Assembly: GCA_020427395.1 (NCBI GenBank)
Contig: JAGQON010000035.1
Span: forward strand, 1-33,658
Length of the DNA: 33,658 nt
Origin: Phycisphaerales bacterium
GTDB taxonomy: Bacteria > Planctomycetota > Phycisphaerae > Phycisphaerales > UBA1924
Reading direction: 5' to 3'
A model generated the notes under the pieces. The model was given only the letters and a program-made list of their open reading frames with translations. It had not been told where the DNA came from and did no database searches. The translations under genes and the position numbers were made by a program. Below, piece after piece: positions 24,809-32,903 of the stretch (its first letter is position 1; the number at the start of each line of letters is the position of its first letter).

Positions 24809-25330
24809 TCATGTCGAGCGGGCGTTAGCCGGATACTGCATTTTTGCGTAGCTGGAAAGCACTTCGGCAAACTTGTCGATATGCGATTAACAGGTGAAGG
24901 TACTGACGAGCGCAAAGCGGAGCCATAACTTGCCGGCAGCACGGACCGTGCCGAACCACGCTTCACCGGACCTGACCAGCGCCGTTGCGATATGGCACTG
25001 AAGATCATCGAGTTCTGCTTCGGACATGCCCGGCGGCGCCCACCGAACGCAAGCAATAGAAAGCTCGACATCCCCCATGACATCAAAGCCATCACCTCGA
25101 AGCCGATTTTCAAGCCGCCTCGCCAGTTGAACATCGCTTCGCACCGCGACTCGTACCGCCTCGAAGCCATGAGCCCGCAATGCCATCCAGATTGCGATTC
25201 CAGCGGAACACTGAGATGTCGGCAAGCCGCGCCGATTTCCGTCTGCCATTTCACCGGCCGGGATGTACGGTGCATCGACATCTAATACCTCTAGTTCTAC
25301 ACACGGGTGCCGCGTGAACAACCGACACAC
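24809..25330 (-). pseudogene. Remnant of a PLP-dependent (group II) decarboxylase, C-terminal part
   Basis: The minus-strand frame encodes the C-terminal third of an aromatic/glutamate-type pyridoxal-phosphate decarboxylase: GIAIWMALRAHGFEAVRVAV, ARRLENRLRGDGFDV, ELSIACVRWAPPGMSEAELD, and AWFGTVRAAGKLWLRFALVS. The PLP-binding lysine region and the N-terminal two thirds are absent; family similarity begins only near DVDAPYIPAGE (around 25285). A TAA at 24887-24889 interrupts the C-terminus, and after it the same frame continues with plausible family sequence (SHIDKFAEVLSSYAKM) to a TGA at 24809-24811. The gene is truncated at its 5' end and has a nonsense change near its 3' end, so it is almost certainly non-functional. 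It lies next to tRNA-Pro, inside the repeat-bounded segment. Confidence 0.75.
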
Positions 25331-25405
25331 GAGGGTATTGCAACAAACTGGTATCGACGCTCTGCTGGCCGGCCCGTGCCTTTCTCCCTATGGCAGCGCA
25401 CGAAG

Positions 25406-25440
25406 AAGCGGAAGCCCATGATCCTCAAGGACTTCCGCTT
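25406..25440 (-). terminator. Hairpin downstream of tRNA-Pro, possible terminator
   Basis: AAGCGGAAG (25406-25414) and CTTCCGCTT (25432-25440) form a perfect 9-bp stem starting four bases after the tRNA 3' end (minus strand). An inner TCC/GGA pair may extend the stem. Only a weak pyrimidine stretch (CTTCTTCG, overlapping the end of the stem) follows on the minus strand, so termination or tRNA 3' processing is inferred from position. Confidence 0.45.
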
Positions 25441-25442
25441 AG

Positions 25443-25456
25443 AATCGGGGTGAGAG
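25443..25456 (+). repeat. Right copy of 14-bp direct repeat, within the tRNA-Pro 3' end
   Basis: AATCGGGGTGAGAG covers the discriminator base, the 3' acceptor strand and the start of the T-stem of tRNA-Pro (read on the minus strand), plus two bases beyond the gene. It is identical to 23422-23435. This is the usual attachment region of tRNA-targeting integrases. Confidence 0.7.
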
Positions 25457-25518
25457 GATTCGAACCTCCGACCTTTTCGTCCCGAACGAAACGCGCTACC
25501 AAGCTGCGCTACACCCCG
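25445..25518 (-). tRNA. tRNA-Pro (anticodon CGG)
   Basis: A 74-nt cloverleaf on the minus strand. The acceptor stem is CGGGGTG / CACCCCG with discriminator A. The D-arm is GCGC...GCGC. The anticodon arm is TTTCG, loop TTCGGGA, CGAAA, giving anticodon CGG, which reads CCG proline codons. The T-arm is GGAGG, loop TTCGAAT, CCTCT. CCA is not encoded. All stems pair; one T-stem pair is G-U. Confidence 0.97.
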
Positions 25519-25581
25519 TTGTGTGCCGGCGAGATCGCCGGTGGTGATGATATGCCTGCTGAGCAGTGGTGTCGAGCGGGG

Positions 25582-26490
25582 TCATTCGACGCCGGGGTCG
25601 GCGTGCTGGACAGGGCTGAAGTAGATGTTGTCTTCAATTGTCGCGGGATTGCCATCGGGGCCGGCGGAATAGAAGTAGGGTCGGTTGCCGGAGGTGAGGC
25701 CGCCGTCGGAATCGGGGATGAGCTCGAAGTCGGAGAGCGACTGCTGGTTGAGCCCGCCGCCTCCGCCGCTGAGGCCACCATCGCCAAAGTCGGCATCGAC
25801 GAGGCGGTTGCGTCGGATGACATTCATGCGGAGACGGATGCGCTGATTCGTTGGGGGGAGTGCGCCGGCGGTGAAGAAGCCCTTGGCAGGGTTCTCGTAG
25901 TGGACTGGCTCACCGGCATCGCCGCGTGAACGCTGCTCGCGTTCGATGATCCCGTCAAACTTAGGGTGGACATAGCGGATGGGGTTGTCCCATGCGTCGA
26001 AGGCGGTGAGCAGGACCGGCTGGAGTTCATCGTTGGGTGTGTAGAGCCGGAGCAGTCGGGGGTTGATGGAGTTGATGACCTCGATGGCCTCGGGAACGGC
26101 CTTGGCGGACTCGATGAAGAGCCCGACGGAGTTGAGCGTTTCCATCTCGCCGGCGTTGTCCTCGCGAGCACGCCCGTCGAGGGCGGGGTAGAGGGCTGGC
26201 AGCGGGGTGCCGTCGTAGCTGGGCATCTGATTGGCGATCGGGTCTGGGAGCTGACCGACGGGAACAGGGACAAGCGCGGGCGGGTTTTCGCCCTGTTTGT
26301 CGATGTAGGCGGCCAGGGCCTCGTCGAGTGTCTGGATGACGCCGAGCGTTGCCCGGTTTTTGCCCTGGTTGATCACGGCGGTGCCGACGAGGGTCGTCAC
26401 GGCGACGAGGGCGGCAACAATGCCGACGACGATGAGCAACTCGAGCAGCGTGAAGGCGTGTCGTTGATGGCGGGTATGGCGTGGCGTCAT
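25582..26490 (-). CDS. Type II secretion/type IV pilin-like pseudopilin
   Basis: A 302-aa prepilin-type protein. The N-terminus has the class III signal: a basic leader ending HA, then [19 protein letters not shown], with the conserved glutamate at +5 (Glu17) and a hydrophobic helix. The rest is a soluble periplasmic or extracellular domain with acidic, GspG-like ending features ([35 protein letters not shown]), which is the typical calcium-binding end of planctomycete pseudopilins. It is longer than classic GspG (about 140 aa). No other secretion genes are adjacent. The ATG has AGGAGC upstream. It follows secA on the same strand with 80 bases between, and the tRNA-Pro lies downstream. Confidence 0.88.
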   Translation of the reverse strand: MTPRHTRHQRHAFTLLELLIVVGIVAALVAVTTLVGTAVINQGKNRATLGVIQTLDEALAAYIDKQGENPPALVPVPVGQLPDPIANQMPSYDGTPLPALYPALDGRAREDNAGEMETLNSVGLFIESAKAVPEAIEVINSINPRLLRLYTPNDELQPVLLTAFDAWDNPIRYVHPKFDGIIEREQRSRGDAGEPVHYENPAKGFFTAGALPPTNQRIRLRMNVIRRNRLVDADFGDGGLSGGGGGLNQQSLSDFELIPDSDGGLTSGNRPYFYSAGPDGNPATIEDNIYFSPVQHADPGVE

Positions 26491-26570
26491 GGATGCTCCT
26501 GTGCTTCGTCGCGAGTCGTCCCGCCGGTGATTATACGGGAGCCCGGGTGTTTCAGTTCCCCTGGCGGTGC

Positions 26571-29500
26571 TCAGTTGGCGTCGTTCTGGTCGTCCTTCGG
26601 GGGCTCTGCGGGAGGGGCCGCTGGCTTGGGGGGGGTGTTTGCGGGGCCGAACGAGATGCCAGGGCCCGAGATGGACGATCCCATGATGTTGCCGAACCCG
26701 GTTTGCTGGCGTTGGGGACGCTGATGCTGGGGTTGCGGGGCTGCCTGCTGGGCAGGTGGGGCCTGGCGGGGTCGCTGCTGCATGGGCGGACGCTGGCCCT
26801 GCTGGGGACGCTGGGGCGCGATCCGGGCCTTGAAGATGATGTCGGTCACGCGTTCACGCAGTTCCTTCATCATGGACTTGAACATGCGCTGGCCTTCTCG
26901 CTTGTACTCGATCTTGGGATCGGTCTGGGCGATTGCGCGGAATCCGATCGAGTCGCGGAGCTGGTCCATGGCGTAGAGGTGGTCCTTCCATGACTGGTCG
27001 AGGGTTTCGATCAGGACCATCTGCTCGAACTGGACGAGTTCAGGGCGGGCGAGGGTCTCGACGCGGGCACGGACGGCGTCTGTCCGCTCGTCGTCCTCGA
27101 GGTAGCGCATGCGTTCGGTGATGCCCTCGTCGTACTGCGATTTGAGGTACTGGTCAAGTTCGTCGTCGGTGCTCGTGGCGAGCGCGGCGTTCACCTTCTC
27201 GGTAAGGTCGTCCTTGGTGATGCGTGAGCGCATGGCCTCGATGAGCTGCTGGCGCATCTTGGCGGGCGGGGTGGTCTTGATCTTGTCAGCGGGCAGCTCG
27301 AATCCGGCGCGGTTGCGGGCCCACCTGGAGAGCTCCTCGAATGCCGCTGCGGGGTCCTGCATCGCCCGGTTCATCGTCGTCTGCATGATGTAGTCGACGG
27401 GGAACTCCGCCTCGCGGGTGGAGTAAAGATCGCGTGCCTTGGAGATGATCAGGTCTCGCACTTCAAGCTGGTCGTCGCGGTGGTGCCGGATGATGTCCTC
27501 GACGGTGACCTCGAAGGTGAACTTGGATTTGACCCAGCGGGCGAGGCGTTCGGCGCCATAGTTTGGGTCGGCGAAGAGCAGGATCTCGGGGAGCTCGGCG
27601 TTGTCGATCTTCTCGAAGGCGGCCTGCTCGAGTCGTTCCTGGACCTCGCGTCGCACGCCGGGACCGGCTTCACGCAGGTCGCCGGTGTCGAGCTCAACGC
27701 CGAAGCGGTTCTTGGCCCAGGTATGGAGACCGGCCGAATCGAACTCCATCTGGAACTCGGAGCTGTCGTTGGGGATGTATTCGCCAAGCGTGACGGTGAT
27801 GTTGGCGGCCACATCCTCCTTGGCGAGCTTGCGGATGGCGATGTCCATCTGCTCTGCGTCCTTGCCGCGGAGGCGGTCGGGGAGGATGGAGCAGTCGAGG
27901 GCCTCGCGTGCGTACTCTGCCGCGCAGAGTGCGGAAAACTCGGGGTCGAGGTATTCGCCGATGGCGTCGTCGACGACATCCTCGATGTACTCGAAGATGA
28001 GGTCCTTGACCTGACGCCCCTCAAGGATGCGCTGGCGGAGCCCGTAGAAGCGCTGGCGCTGGTGTTCCATGACCTCGTCGTACTCGAGGATGTTCTTGCG
28101 GATCTGGAAGTTGCGTTCTTCGACCTTCTTCTGGGCCCGCTCGACATTTTTGGAGAGCCACGGGTGCTCGATGGCGTCACCCTCCTTCATCCCGAGTCGG
28201 GAGAGGAGCTTCATGGTGGTCTCGCCGGCGAACATCTTCATCAGGTCGTCTTCGAGGGAGACGAAGAATCGTGAGGAGCCGTTGTCGCCCTGTCGGCCTG
28301 AGCGGCCACGCAGCTGGTTGTCGATACGGCGGGACTCGTGTCGCTCTGTGCCGATGACATGGAGCCCGCCAAGGTCCTCGATATTCTCGAACCAACGGAG
28401 GCGGTGCAGGAGGCACCGCCCGTTCTTGTCGAGCTCGGCGCGGAGTGTTTCAGCGTCGCTGGCCTCGACCCCCTTCGGGCTGAGCCATGTGTACTCGTTG
28501 GCCCAGTGGCGAAGGAGCTTGAGCTCGATCTCTTCAAAGGGCATGGACTCGGCATCGCGTTTGTTGACGCCTTCGTCTTTAAGGACCTGTGGCGCGATTT
28601 TGCGGTAGACATTCTCGCGCAGCTGCTCGTCGGACATGTCAGTGCTGAGGCCCTTGCTCGCGAGCCCCCGCTTGAGCAGGTGCTCGACGAACTGCTCACG
28701 GGTGAAACGCCCGAGCTTGATGTCGGTGCCTCGACCGGCCATGTTGGTGGCGATCATGACGGCACCGAGCTGCCCGGCGTCCTCGACGACATGGGCCTCT
28801 CGCTCATGCTGCTTGGCGTTGAGGACCGAGTGCTCGATGTGATGCTTGCGGGTGAGCATCTGAGCGATCATCTCGGACTTCTCGACGGAGGTGGTGCCCA
28901 CGAGGATGGGGCGTCCCGCGTCGTGGAACTCCTTGATCTCATCGACGATGGACTCCCACTTGTCCTTGGCACGCAGGAACATCAGGTCGTCGTGGTCGTT
29001 GCGTGCGATGGGTCGGTTGGTTGGGATCGAGACGACATCGAGCTGGTAGATGTCGTGGAACTCCTGAGCCTCGGTGTCGGCGGTGCCGGTCATGCCCGAG
29101 AGCGACTTGTACATCTTGAAGAAGTTCTGCACCGTGACAGACGCAACGGTCTGCGTCTCGGGCTTGATGGGAACGCCTTCCTTGCACTCCACGGCCTGGT
29201 GGAGCCCGTCGGACCATTGGCGACCGATCATCGGGCGTCCGGTGTTGGTATCGACGATGACGATGGTCGGGTCGGCCCGGCCGGTCATGCGGTCGGGCAC
29301 ATCCATGACGATGTAGTCCTTATCGCGTGTGTAGACGGCGTGGGCCCGCAGCGACTGCTCGAGCAGGTGCGGGATGTCCATATTCTCATCGACATAGAAG
29401 GAACCGACTCCGGCGAGACGCTGGGCTTCGGCGATCCCGTCGTGGGTGAGGTGGGCGCTCTTACGCTCCGGCTCAAGCTCGTAGTACTGGACATGCTGGT

Positions 29501-30674
29501 CGCGTCTTGACTCGATCTCGGGCAGCGCGGCCTCGGCGTCTTTGAGCTTCTTCTGCAGATCCGGGACGAGTGCCTTGTCTCGGGTCTGGCGGATATCGCC
29601 CTCGAGGCCCTTGATGGTTTCCTTGCAGTGCGTGACCTGATCTTCGAGGTCCTGCCAGGGTTTCTGCATCTCGACAAGCTGACGGGCGAGCTGGTCGGCG
29701 AGCTGGTATCGGGGCTGGTCGTCGTGGGCCTGCCCAGAGATGATAAGGGGAGTCCGGGCCTCGTCGATCAGGGTTGAGTCAACCTCGTCGACAATGGCGA
29801 ACTGACGTTTGCGCTGGACTTGCTGCTCCACATTCCGCTTCATGTTGTCGCGGAGGTAATCGAAGCCGAACTCGGAGGTGGTGCCGTAGACGACATCGCA
29901 GCGGTACATCTTCCGCTTGACCTCTTCGGGCTGCATGTGCATGGGGTGGATGGCCCCCGCAGTGAGCCCGAGCCAGCAGAAGAAGGGGAAAGTCCAGTCG
30001 CGGTCGCGCTGGACGAGGTAGTCGTTGACGGTGACGACATGGACCTGCTGGCGCTGGACGGTGGCCATGTAGGTGGCGAGGGGGGCGACGATGGTTTTAC
30101 CCTCACCGGTCTTCATCTCGGCGATCTTGCCCTGCCCGAGCACCATGCCGCCGATGAGCTGGACATCGAAGGGACGGGCGCGGAATGGGGGCTTTGACTC
30201 TGGATAGGCCTCGCGGACGGCTTCATAGAGCTCGACGGGGATCTCGACCTGCATATATGGTGCAATGGGCTCGGTGTGGCCAAGGTACTGCCCTTCAGGC
30301 TCTGCAGGCTCAAGTGCGTCAATTTTGGCCTTGGTCTCGTTGTAGAGCCGCTGCCCAGTGCTGGAGAGCACGCTTGGATCGAATCCCGCGTTGGGGTTGA
30401 AGATGTTTCGGATGCCTACCGCTCGGTCCATGCCCTCGCGGGCGACGGCGAAGACCTCGACGAGCATGTCGTCGGGCTTGGTGCCCTGGTCGTAGCGGTT
30501 GCGGAACTCGTCGAGCTTGGCACGGAGCTGGGCGTCGGTGAGCTTGCGCATCTCGGGCTCAAGTGCACCGATGGCGTCGACGCGGGTTGTATAGCGTTTG
30601 ACAACGCGTTCGTTGCGTGAGCCGAAGATCTTTGAAAGGATCGGGCCGACGACGGGGATCTCTGAGCTTGCCAT
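26571..30674 (-). CDS. secA: Protein translocase motor SecA, greatly enlarged
   Basis: ATPase that pushes preproteins through SecYEG. At 1,367 aa it is about one half longer than E. coli SecA (901 aa). Motor motifs are intact: MKTGEGKT (Walker A, 187-194), VDEVDSTLIDEARTPLIISG (295-314), TNMAGRGTDIKLG (643-655) and GTERHESRRIDNQLRGRSGR (775-794). Extra sequence lies at about 90-165 (before the first nucleotide fold), 330-395 (a probable coiled coil in the preprotein cross-linking domain), 656-767 (in the second nucleotide fold) and 910-1170. The last block contains three additional copies of a helical-wing unit (see findings). The C-terminus is a Pro/Gln-rich linker and lacks the usual zinc-binding CxCxSG-CH motif. 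The ATG at 30674 is preferred over a GTG at 30713. Confidence 0.95.
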   Translation of the reverse strand: MASSEIPVVGPILSKIFGSRNERVVKRYTTRVDAIGALEPEMRKLTDAQLRAKLDEFRNRYDQGTKPDDMLVEVFAVAREGMDRAVGIRNIFNPNAGFDPSVLSSTGQRLYNETKAKIDALEPAEPEGQYLGHTEPIAPYMQVEIPVELYEAVREAYPESKPPFRARPFDVQLIGGMVLGQGKIAEMKTGEGKTIVAPLATYMATVQRQQVHVVTVNDYLVQRDRDWTFPFFCWLGLTAGAIHPMHMQPEEVKRKMYRCDVVYGTTSEFGFDYLRDNMKRNVEQQVQRKRQFAIVDEVDSTLIDEARTPLIISGQAHDDQPRYQLADQLARQLVEMQKPWQDLEDQVTHCKETIKGLEGDIRQTRDKALVPDLQKKLKDAEAALPEIESRRDQHVQYYELEPERKSAHLTHDGIAEAQRLAGVGSFYVDENMDIPHLLEQSLRAHAVYTRDKDYIVMDVPDRMTGRADPTIVIVDTNTGRPMIGRQWSDGLHQAVECKEGVPIKPETQTVASVTVQNFFKMYKSLSGMTGTADTEAQEFHDIYQLDVVSIPTNRPIARNDHDDLMFLRAKDKWESIVDEIKEFHDAGRPILVGTTSVEKSEMIAQMLTRKHHIEHSVLNAKQHEREAHVVEDAGQLGAVMIATNMAGRGTDIKLGRFTREQFVEHLLKRGLASKGLSTDMSDEQLRENVYRKIAPQVLKDEGVNKRDAESMPFEEIELKLLRHWANEYTWLSPKGVEASDAETLRAELDKNGRCLLHRLRWFENIEDLGGLHVIGTERHESRRIDNQLRGRSGRQGDNGSSRFFVSLEDDLMKMFAGETTMKLLSRLGMKEGDAIEHPWLSKNVERAQKKVEERNFQIRKNILEYDEVMEHQRQRFYGLRQRILEGRQVKDLIFEYIEDVVDDAIGEYLDPEFSALCAAEYAREALDCSILPDRLRGKDAEQMDIAIRKLAKEDVAANITVTLGEYIPNDSSEFQMEFDSAGLHTWAKNRFGVELDTGDLREAGPGVRREVQERLEQAAFEKIDNAELPEILLFADPNYGAERLARWVKSKFTFEVTVEDIIRHHRDDQLEVRDLIISKARDLYSTREAEFPVDYIMQTTMNRAMQDPAAAFEELSRWARNRAGFELPADKIKTTPPAKMRQQLIEAMRSRITKDDLTEKVNAALATSTDDELDQYLKSQYDEGITERMRYLEDDERTDAVRARVETLARPELVQFEQMVLIETLDQSWKDHLYAMDQLRDSIGFRAIAQTDPKIEYKREGQRMFKSMMKELRERVTDIIFKARIAPQRPQQGQRPPMQQRPRQAPPAQQAAPQPQHQRPQRQQTGFGNIMGSSISGPGISFGPANTPPKPAAPPAEPPKDDQNDAN

Positions 30675-30786
30675 CTGGGATGTTCTTTCTGGTCCGGGGC
30701 GCGCCGTCGACACTTCATCTGGTGGCGGCGCGGGTGGGCTTTGTTTGTGGTGCGTGCGCGGGAATCCACGCGTGTGACGCTTCTGC

Positions 30787-31149
30787 TCAGCTGGCCGCGG
30801 GTGGCGGGAGGTTGAGCAGGCGTCGAGCCCAGTGGTGCTGGATCATCGGGATTTTGGGCGATGCCTCACCGGTTGATGGGAGACTCGGGCATTCGCAGAG
30901 GCGGTAGCCGGGTCCCTCTTCGACGAAATCGCTGCTGATCGCCTGGATTGACGATCGGTCGGCCATCTCGCGCAGGGCCTGTGCCACCTGAGCGGGCAGA
31001 CGCCGAGCTGAGCGGTCGATGCTGTCGCCGCAGGCGCCCGCGGCGCTGGCGATGGAGCACAGGAGCAGCTGGAGCCCGATCGCAGCGATCACGAACCCGC
31101 CGCGGCGGGTCTGATTGATCGGGCTGTCGTTGCTCGTGGCTCGTTGCAT
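30787..31149 (-). CDS. Small exported protein, function unknown
   Basis: A 120-aa frame with an ATG at 31149 and a hydrophobic signal or anchor segment, GGFVIAAIGLQLLLCSIASA, followed by AGACGDSIDRSARRLPAQVA. The mature part has a helical region (PAQVAQALREMADRS) and a cysteine pair (YRLCECP). No family was recognised. It lies 112 bases upstream of secA on the same strand and could share its promoter. The signal peptide makes it more likely than a chance frame, but there is no strong ribosome-binding site. Confidence 0.5.
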   Translation of the reverse strand: MQRATSNDSPINQTRRGGFVIAAIGLQLLLCSIASAAGACGDSIDRSARRLPAQVAQALREMADRSSIQAISSDFVEEGPGYRLCECPSLPSTGEASPKIPMIQHHWARRLLNLPPPAAS

Positions 31150-31328
31150 TGTGCAGTGTATCGGCGGTTCACGCTTGTGGGGAGAAGCATGGTGTTGATG
31201 TGACCCGGTATTGTCTGCCTGGAAGGACAGAATGTAAAGGCAATGGCAGCGATTGGTCCGATATCAATGTGGCCCGTTTCACCTGATCGTGGTGTTGAGA
31301 TCTGACCCTGGCAGGGCTTCACTGACTT

Positions 31329-31712
31329 ATGGACAAGGACGAGAACATGCTCGCGACCCGGCAATCGCTGACCCCCACCCGAGACTCGCTGACCCACAAG
31401 TTCACGATCGATCGCCACGAGGGCTATTTGACGATCGGGCTCTACCCCGACGGGACCCCGGGCGAGATCTTCATCAAGATCGCCAAGGAGGGCTCGGCGA
31501 TTTCTGGGATGTGCCAGGCGTTCTGCCGGGCATTCTCGATCGCGTTGCAGTACGGGCTGCCGGTCGATGAGGCGGTCAAACGCTTTAAGGGCATGCGGTT
31601 TGAGCCCAATGGGATGACCAGCAACCCGGATATCCCCGAGGCGGACTCGATCGTGGATTATGTCGCCAAGTACATGGAACTCCAGTACGGCGGCAAGTCC
31701 CGCCACGGCTGA
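31329..31712 (+). CDS. Stand-alone TSCPD domain protein (NrdJb-like, class II RNR C-terminal)
   Basis: A 127-aa protein equal to the C-terminal domain of B12-dependent (class II) ribonucleotide reductase: TRDSLTHKFTIDRHEGYLTI, LYPDGTPGEIFIKIAKEGS, AFSIALQYGLPVDEAVKRF, MRFEPNGMTSNPDIPEADSI, then VDYVAKYMELQY. The same domain exists as a separate subunit (NrdJb) in Pseudomonas. No catalytic subunit is encoded nearby. A role alongside a class II reductase elsewhere in the genome, or as a regulator, is inferred. The ATG at 31329 is followed by a second in-frame ATG at 31347, and the first is used here. Its stop is one base from the stop of the convergent dehydrogenase gene. Confidence 0.85.
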   Translation: MDKDENMLATRQSLTPTRDSLTHKFTIDRHEGYLTIGLYPDGTPGEIFIKIAKEGSAISGMCQAFCRAFSIALQYGLPVDEAVKRFKGMRFEPNGMTSNPDIPEADSIVDYVAKYMELQYGGKSRHG

Positions 31713-31713
31713 G

Positions 31714-32682
31714 TCAGGCGATCCGGTTCGGGGGCTCCTGCCCCTTGAGCACCGCGGCGACATTGGTGCAGACCATCTGCGTCATGGCCCGGCGCCACGC
31801 GATTTCAGCGCTGCCGATGTGCGGCGTAAGCACAACACGAGGATTGTGGATCAGCCCGGGGTGAACCTCGGGTTCTTTTTCGTACACATCGAGACCCGCC
31901 CCCCAAAGACGCTCGTTGTCGAGGGCTTCCACGAGGGCGCTCTCGTCAATGACAGGACCGCGGGCGGTGTTGACGACGATGGCCTCCTTCTTGAGCAGCT
32001 TGATGTTCTCTGCGTTGAGGAGGTGGCGGGTGTGCTCGGTGAGCGGGGTATGGACGCTGACGACATCGGCCGTGGCGAGGCCATCTTCGAGGGTCATCCG
32101 CTGGGCACCCAGCGGGGCCATCTCAAAATCGAGGTGGCGGGAGCGGGCGACATAGGCGATGCGCATGCCGAAGGCCTTGGCCCGGATCGCCGTGGCATAG
32201 CCGATGCGGCCGGCCCCAACGATGAGCAGGAGCTTGTTGCACAGGTCCATGCCCAGAAACTCGTCCATGCCCAGCTGGCCGTGCTCGGGGTACTGGGGTG
32301 AGCGGGCATATCGGTCGGCCTCGATGAGCCTTCTGGCGGTTGCGAGGATGAGCAGCCACGCGATGTTCGCAGTACCCTCGGTGACGGCATCGGGGGTGTT
32401 GCAGACGACGATCCCCCTGCCTTTGCAGGCCGAGATGTTGATATTGTCGAATCCGACAGCGAAGTTGCAGACAACTTTGAGCTGCTCTCCTGCGGCGTCG
32501 AGGAGTTCCTCATCGACCGGATCGGTGTACATGGTGACCAGGGCCGAGAGCCCCGGCACGAATCGCAGGAGGTCTTGTTTTGTAGGCTTTTCCGGGCCTC
32601 TCACTTTGACGCAAGCGCCTGAGATATCAGGTGTTCCGACGGGGTTCCGAGTGAATCCGACGATGGGCTGTGTTGCGGTCAT
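31714..32682 (-). CDS. D-2-hydroxyacid dehydrogenase (glyoxylate/hydroxypyruvate reductase type)
   Basis: A 322-aa NAD(P)-dependent dehydrogenase. The Rossmann motif is IVGAGRIGYATA (154-165). Catalytic residues are Arg241 (NTARGPVIDE), Glu270 (DVYEKEP) and His288 (TPHIGSAE). The closest recognisable group is GyaR-type glyoxylate reductase (CNFAVGFDNINISACKGRGI is typical), but substrate choice among glyoxylate, hydroxypyruvate and related acids cannot be fixed. The ATG at 32682 is chosen because the family N-terminus starts there. The open frame runs on to 33018 but would overlap the HU gene region on the other strand. There is no clear ribosome-binding site, and a leaderless message is possible. 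Confidence 0.9.
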   Translation of the reverse strand: MTATQPIVGFTRNPVGTPDISGACVKVRGPEKPTKQDLLRFVPGLSALVTMYTDPVDEELLDAAGEQLKVVCNFAVGFDNINISACKGRGIVVCNTPDAVTEGTANIAWLLILATARRLIEADRYARSPQYPEHGQLGMDEFLGMDLCNKLLLIVGAGRIGYATAIRAKAFGMRIAYVARSRHLDFEMAPLGAQRMTLEDGLATADVVSVHTPLTEHTRHLLNAENIKLLKKEAIVVNTARGPVIDESALVEALDNERLWGAGLDVYEKEPEVHPGLIHNPRVVLTPHIGSAEIAWRRAMTQMVCTNVAAVLKGQEPPNRIA

Positions 32683-32818
32683 GCGGGAAGCGTAGACCAC
32701 GCTCAGGCGGTTTCGATCTGTATACGCCGAGCGAAATGCGCGGTGTGATCCGACGATCATCGCGGGGTGCCCGGAAGAAATTTGTCTGAATTCCCGAGAT
32801 TTGCAGGCCAAAATCGGT

Positions 32819-32847
32819 TTAGCATGCCGAAAGTAGTCCGGTAAAAA
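32819..32847 (+). promoter_or_regulatory. Candidate promoter for the HU-like gene
   Basis: TTAGCA (32819-32824) and TAAAAA (32842-32847), 17 bases apart, match four of six consensus positions each and lie 57 bases before the ATG. This is a weak call made by eye. Confidence 0.25.
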
Positions 32848-32903
32848 AGGGCGTGTTTGGAGTACACGCCGGCATAACCGGTATGCAGAACGGAGTACCA
32901 GAA

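Noticed and set aside
23540..24830. Possible integron attC sites (CTAACGG near 23541, TATAACGG near 24224, GTTAGC near 24277 and 24824)
   Set aside because: The core heptamers do not fit RYYYAAC/GTTRRRY, I could not pair them into the expected imperfect hairpins, and the flanking genes point in opposite directions. A covariance-model attC search would settle it.
28338..29510. 390-codon open frame antisense to secA
   Set aside because: It lies wholly inside a certain gene with intact SecA motifs on the other strand. Long antisense frames are expected in high-GC coding DNA; no motif or ribosome-binding site was found.
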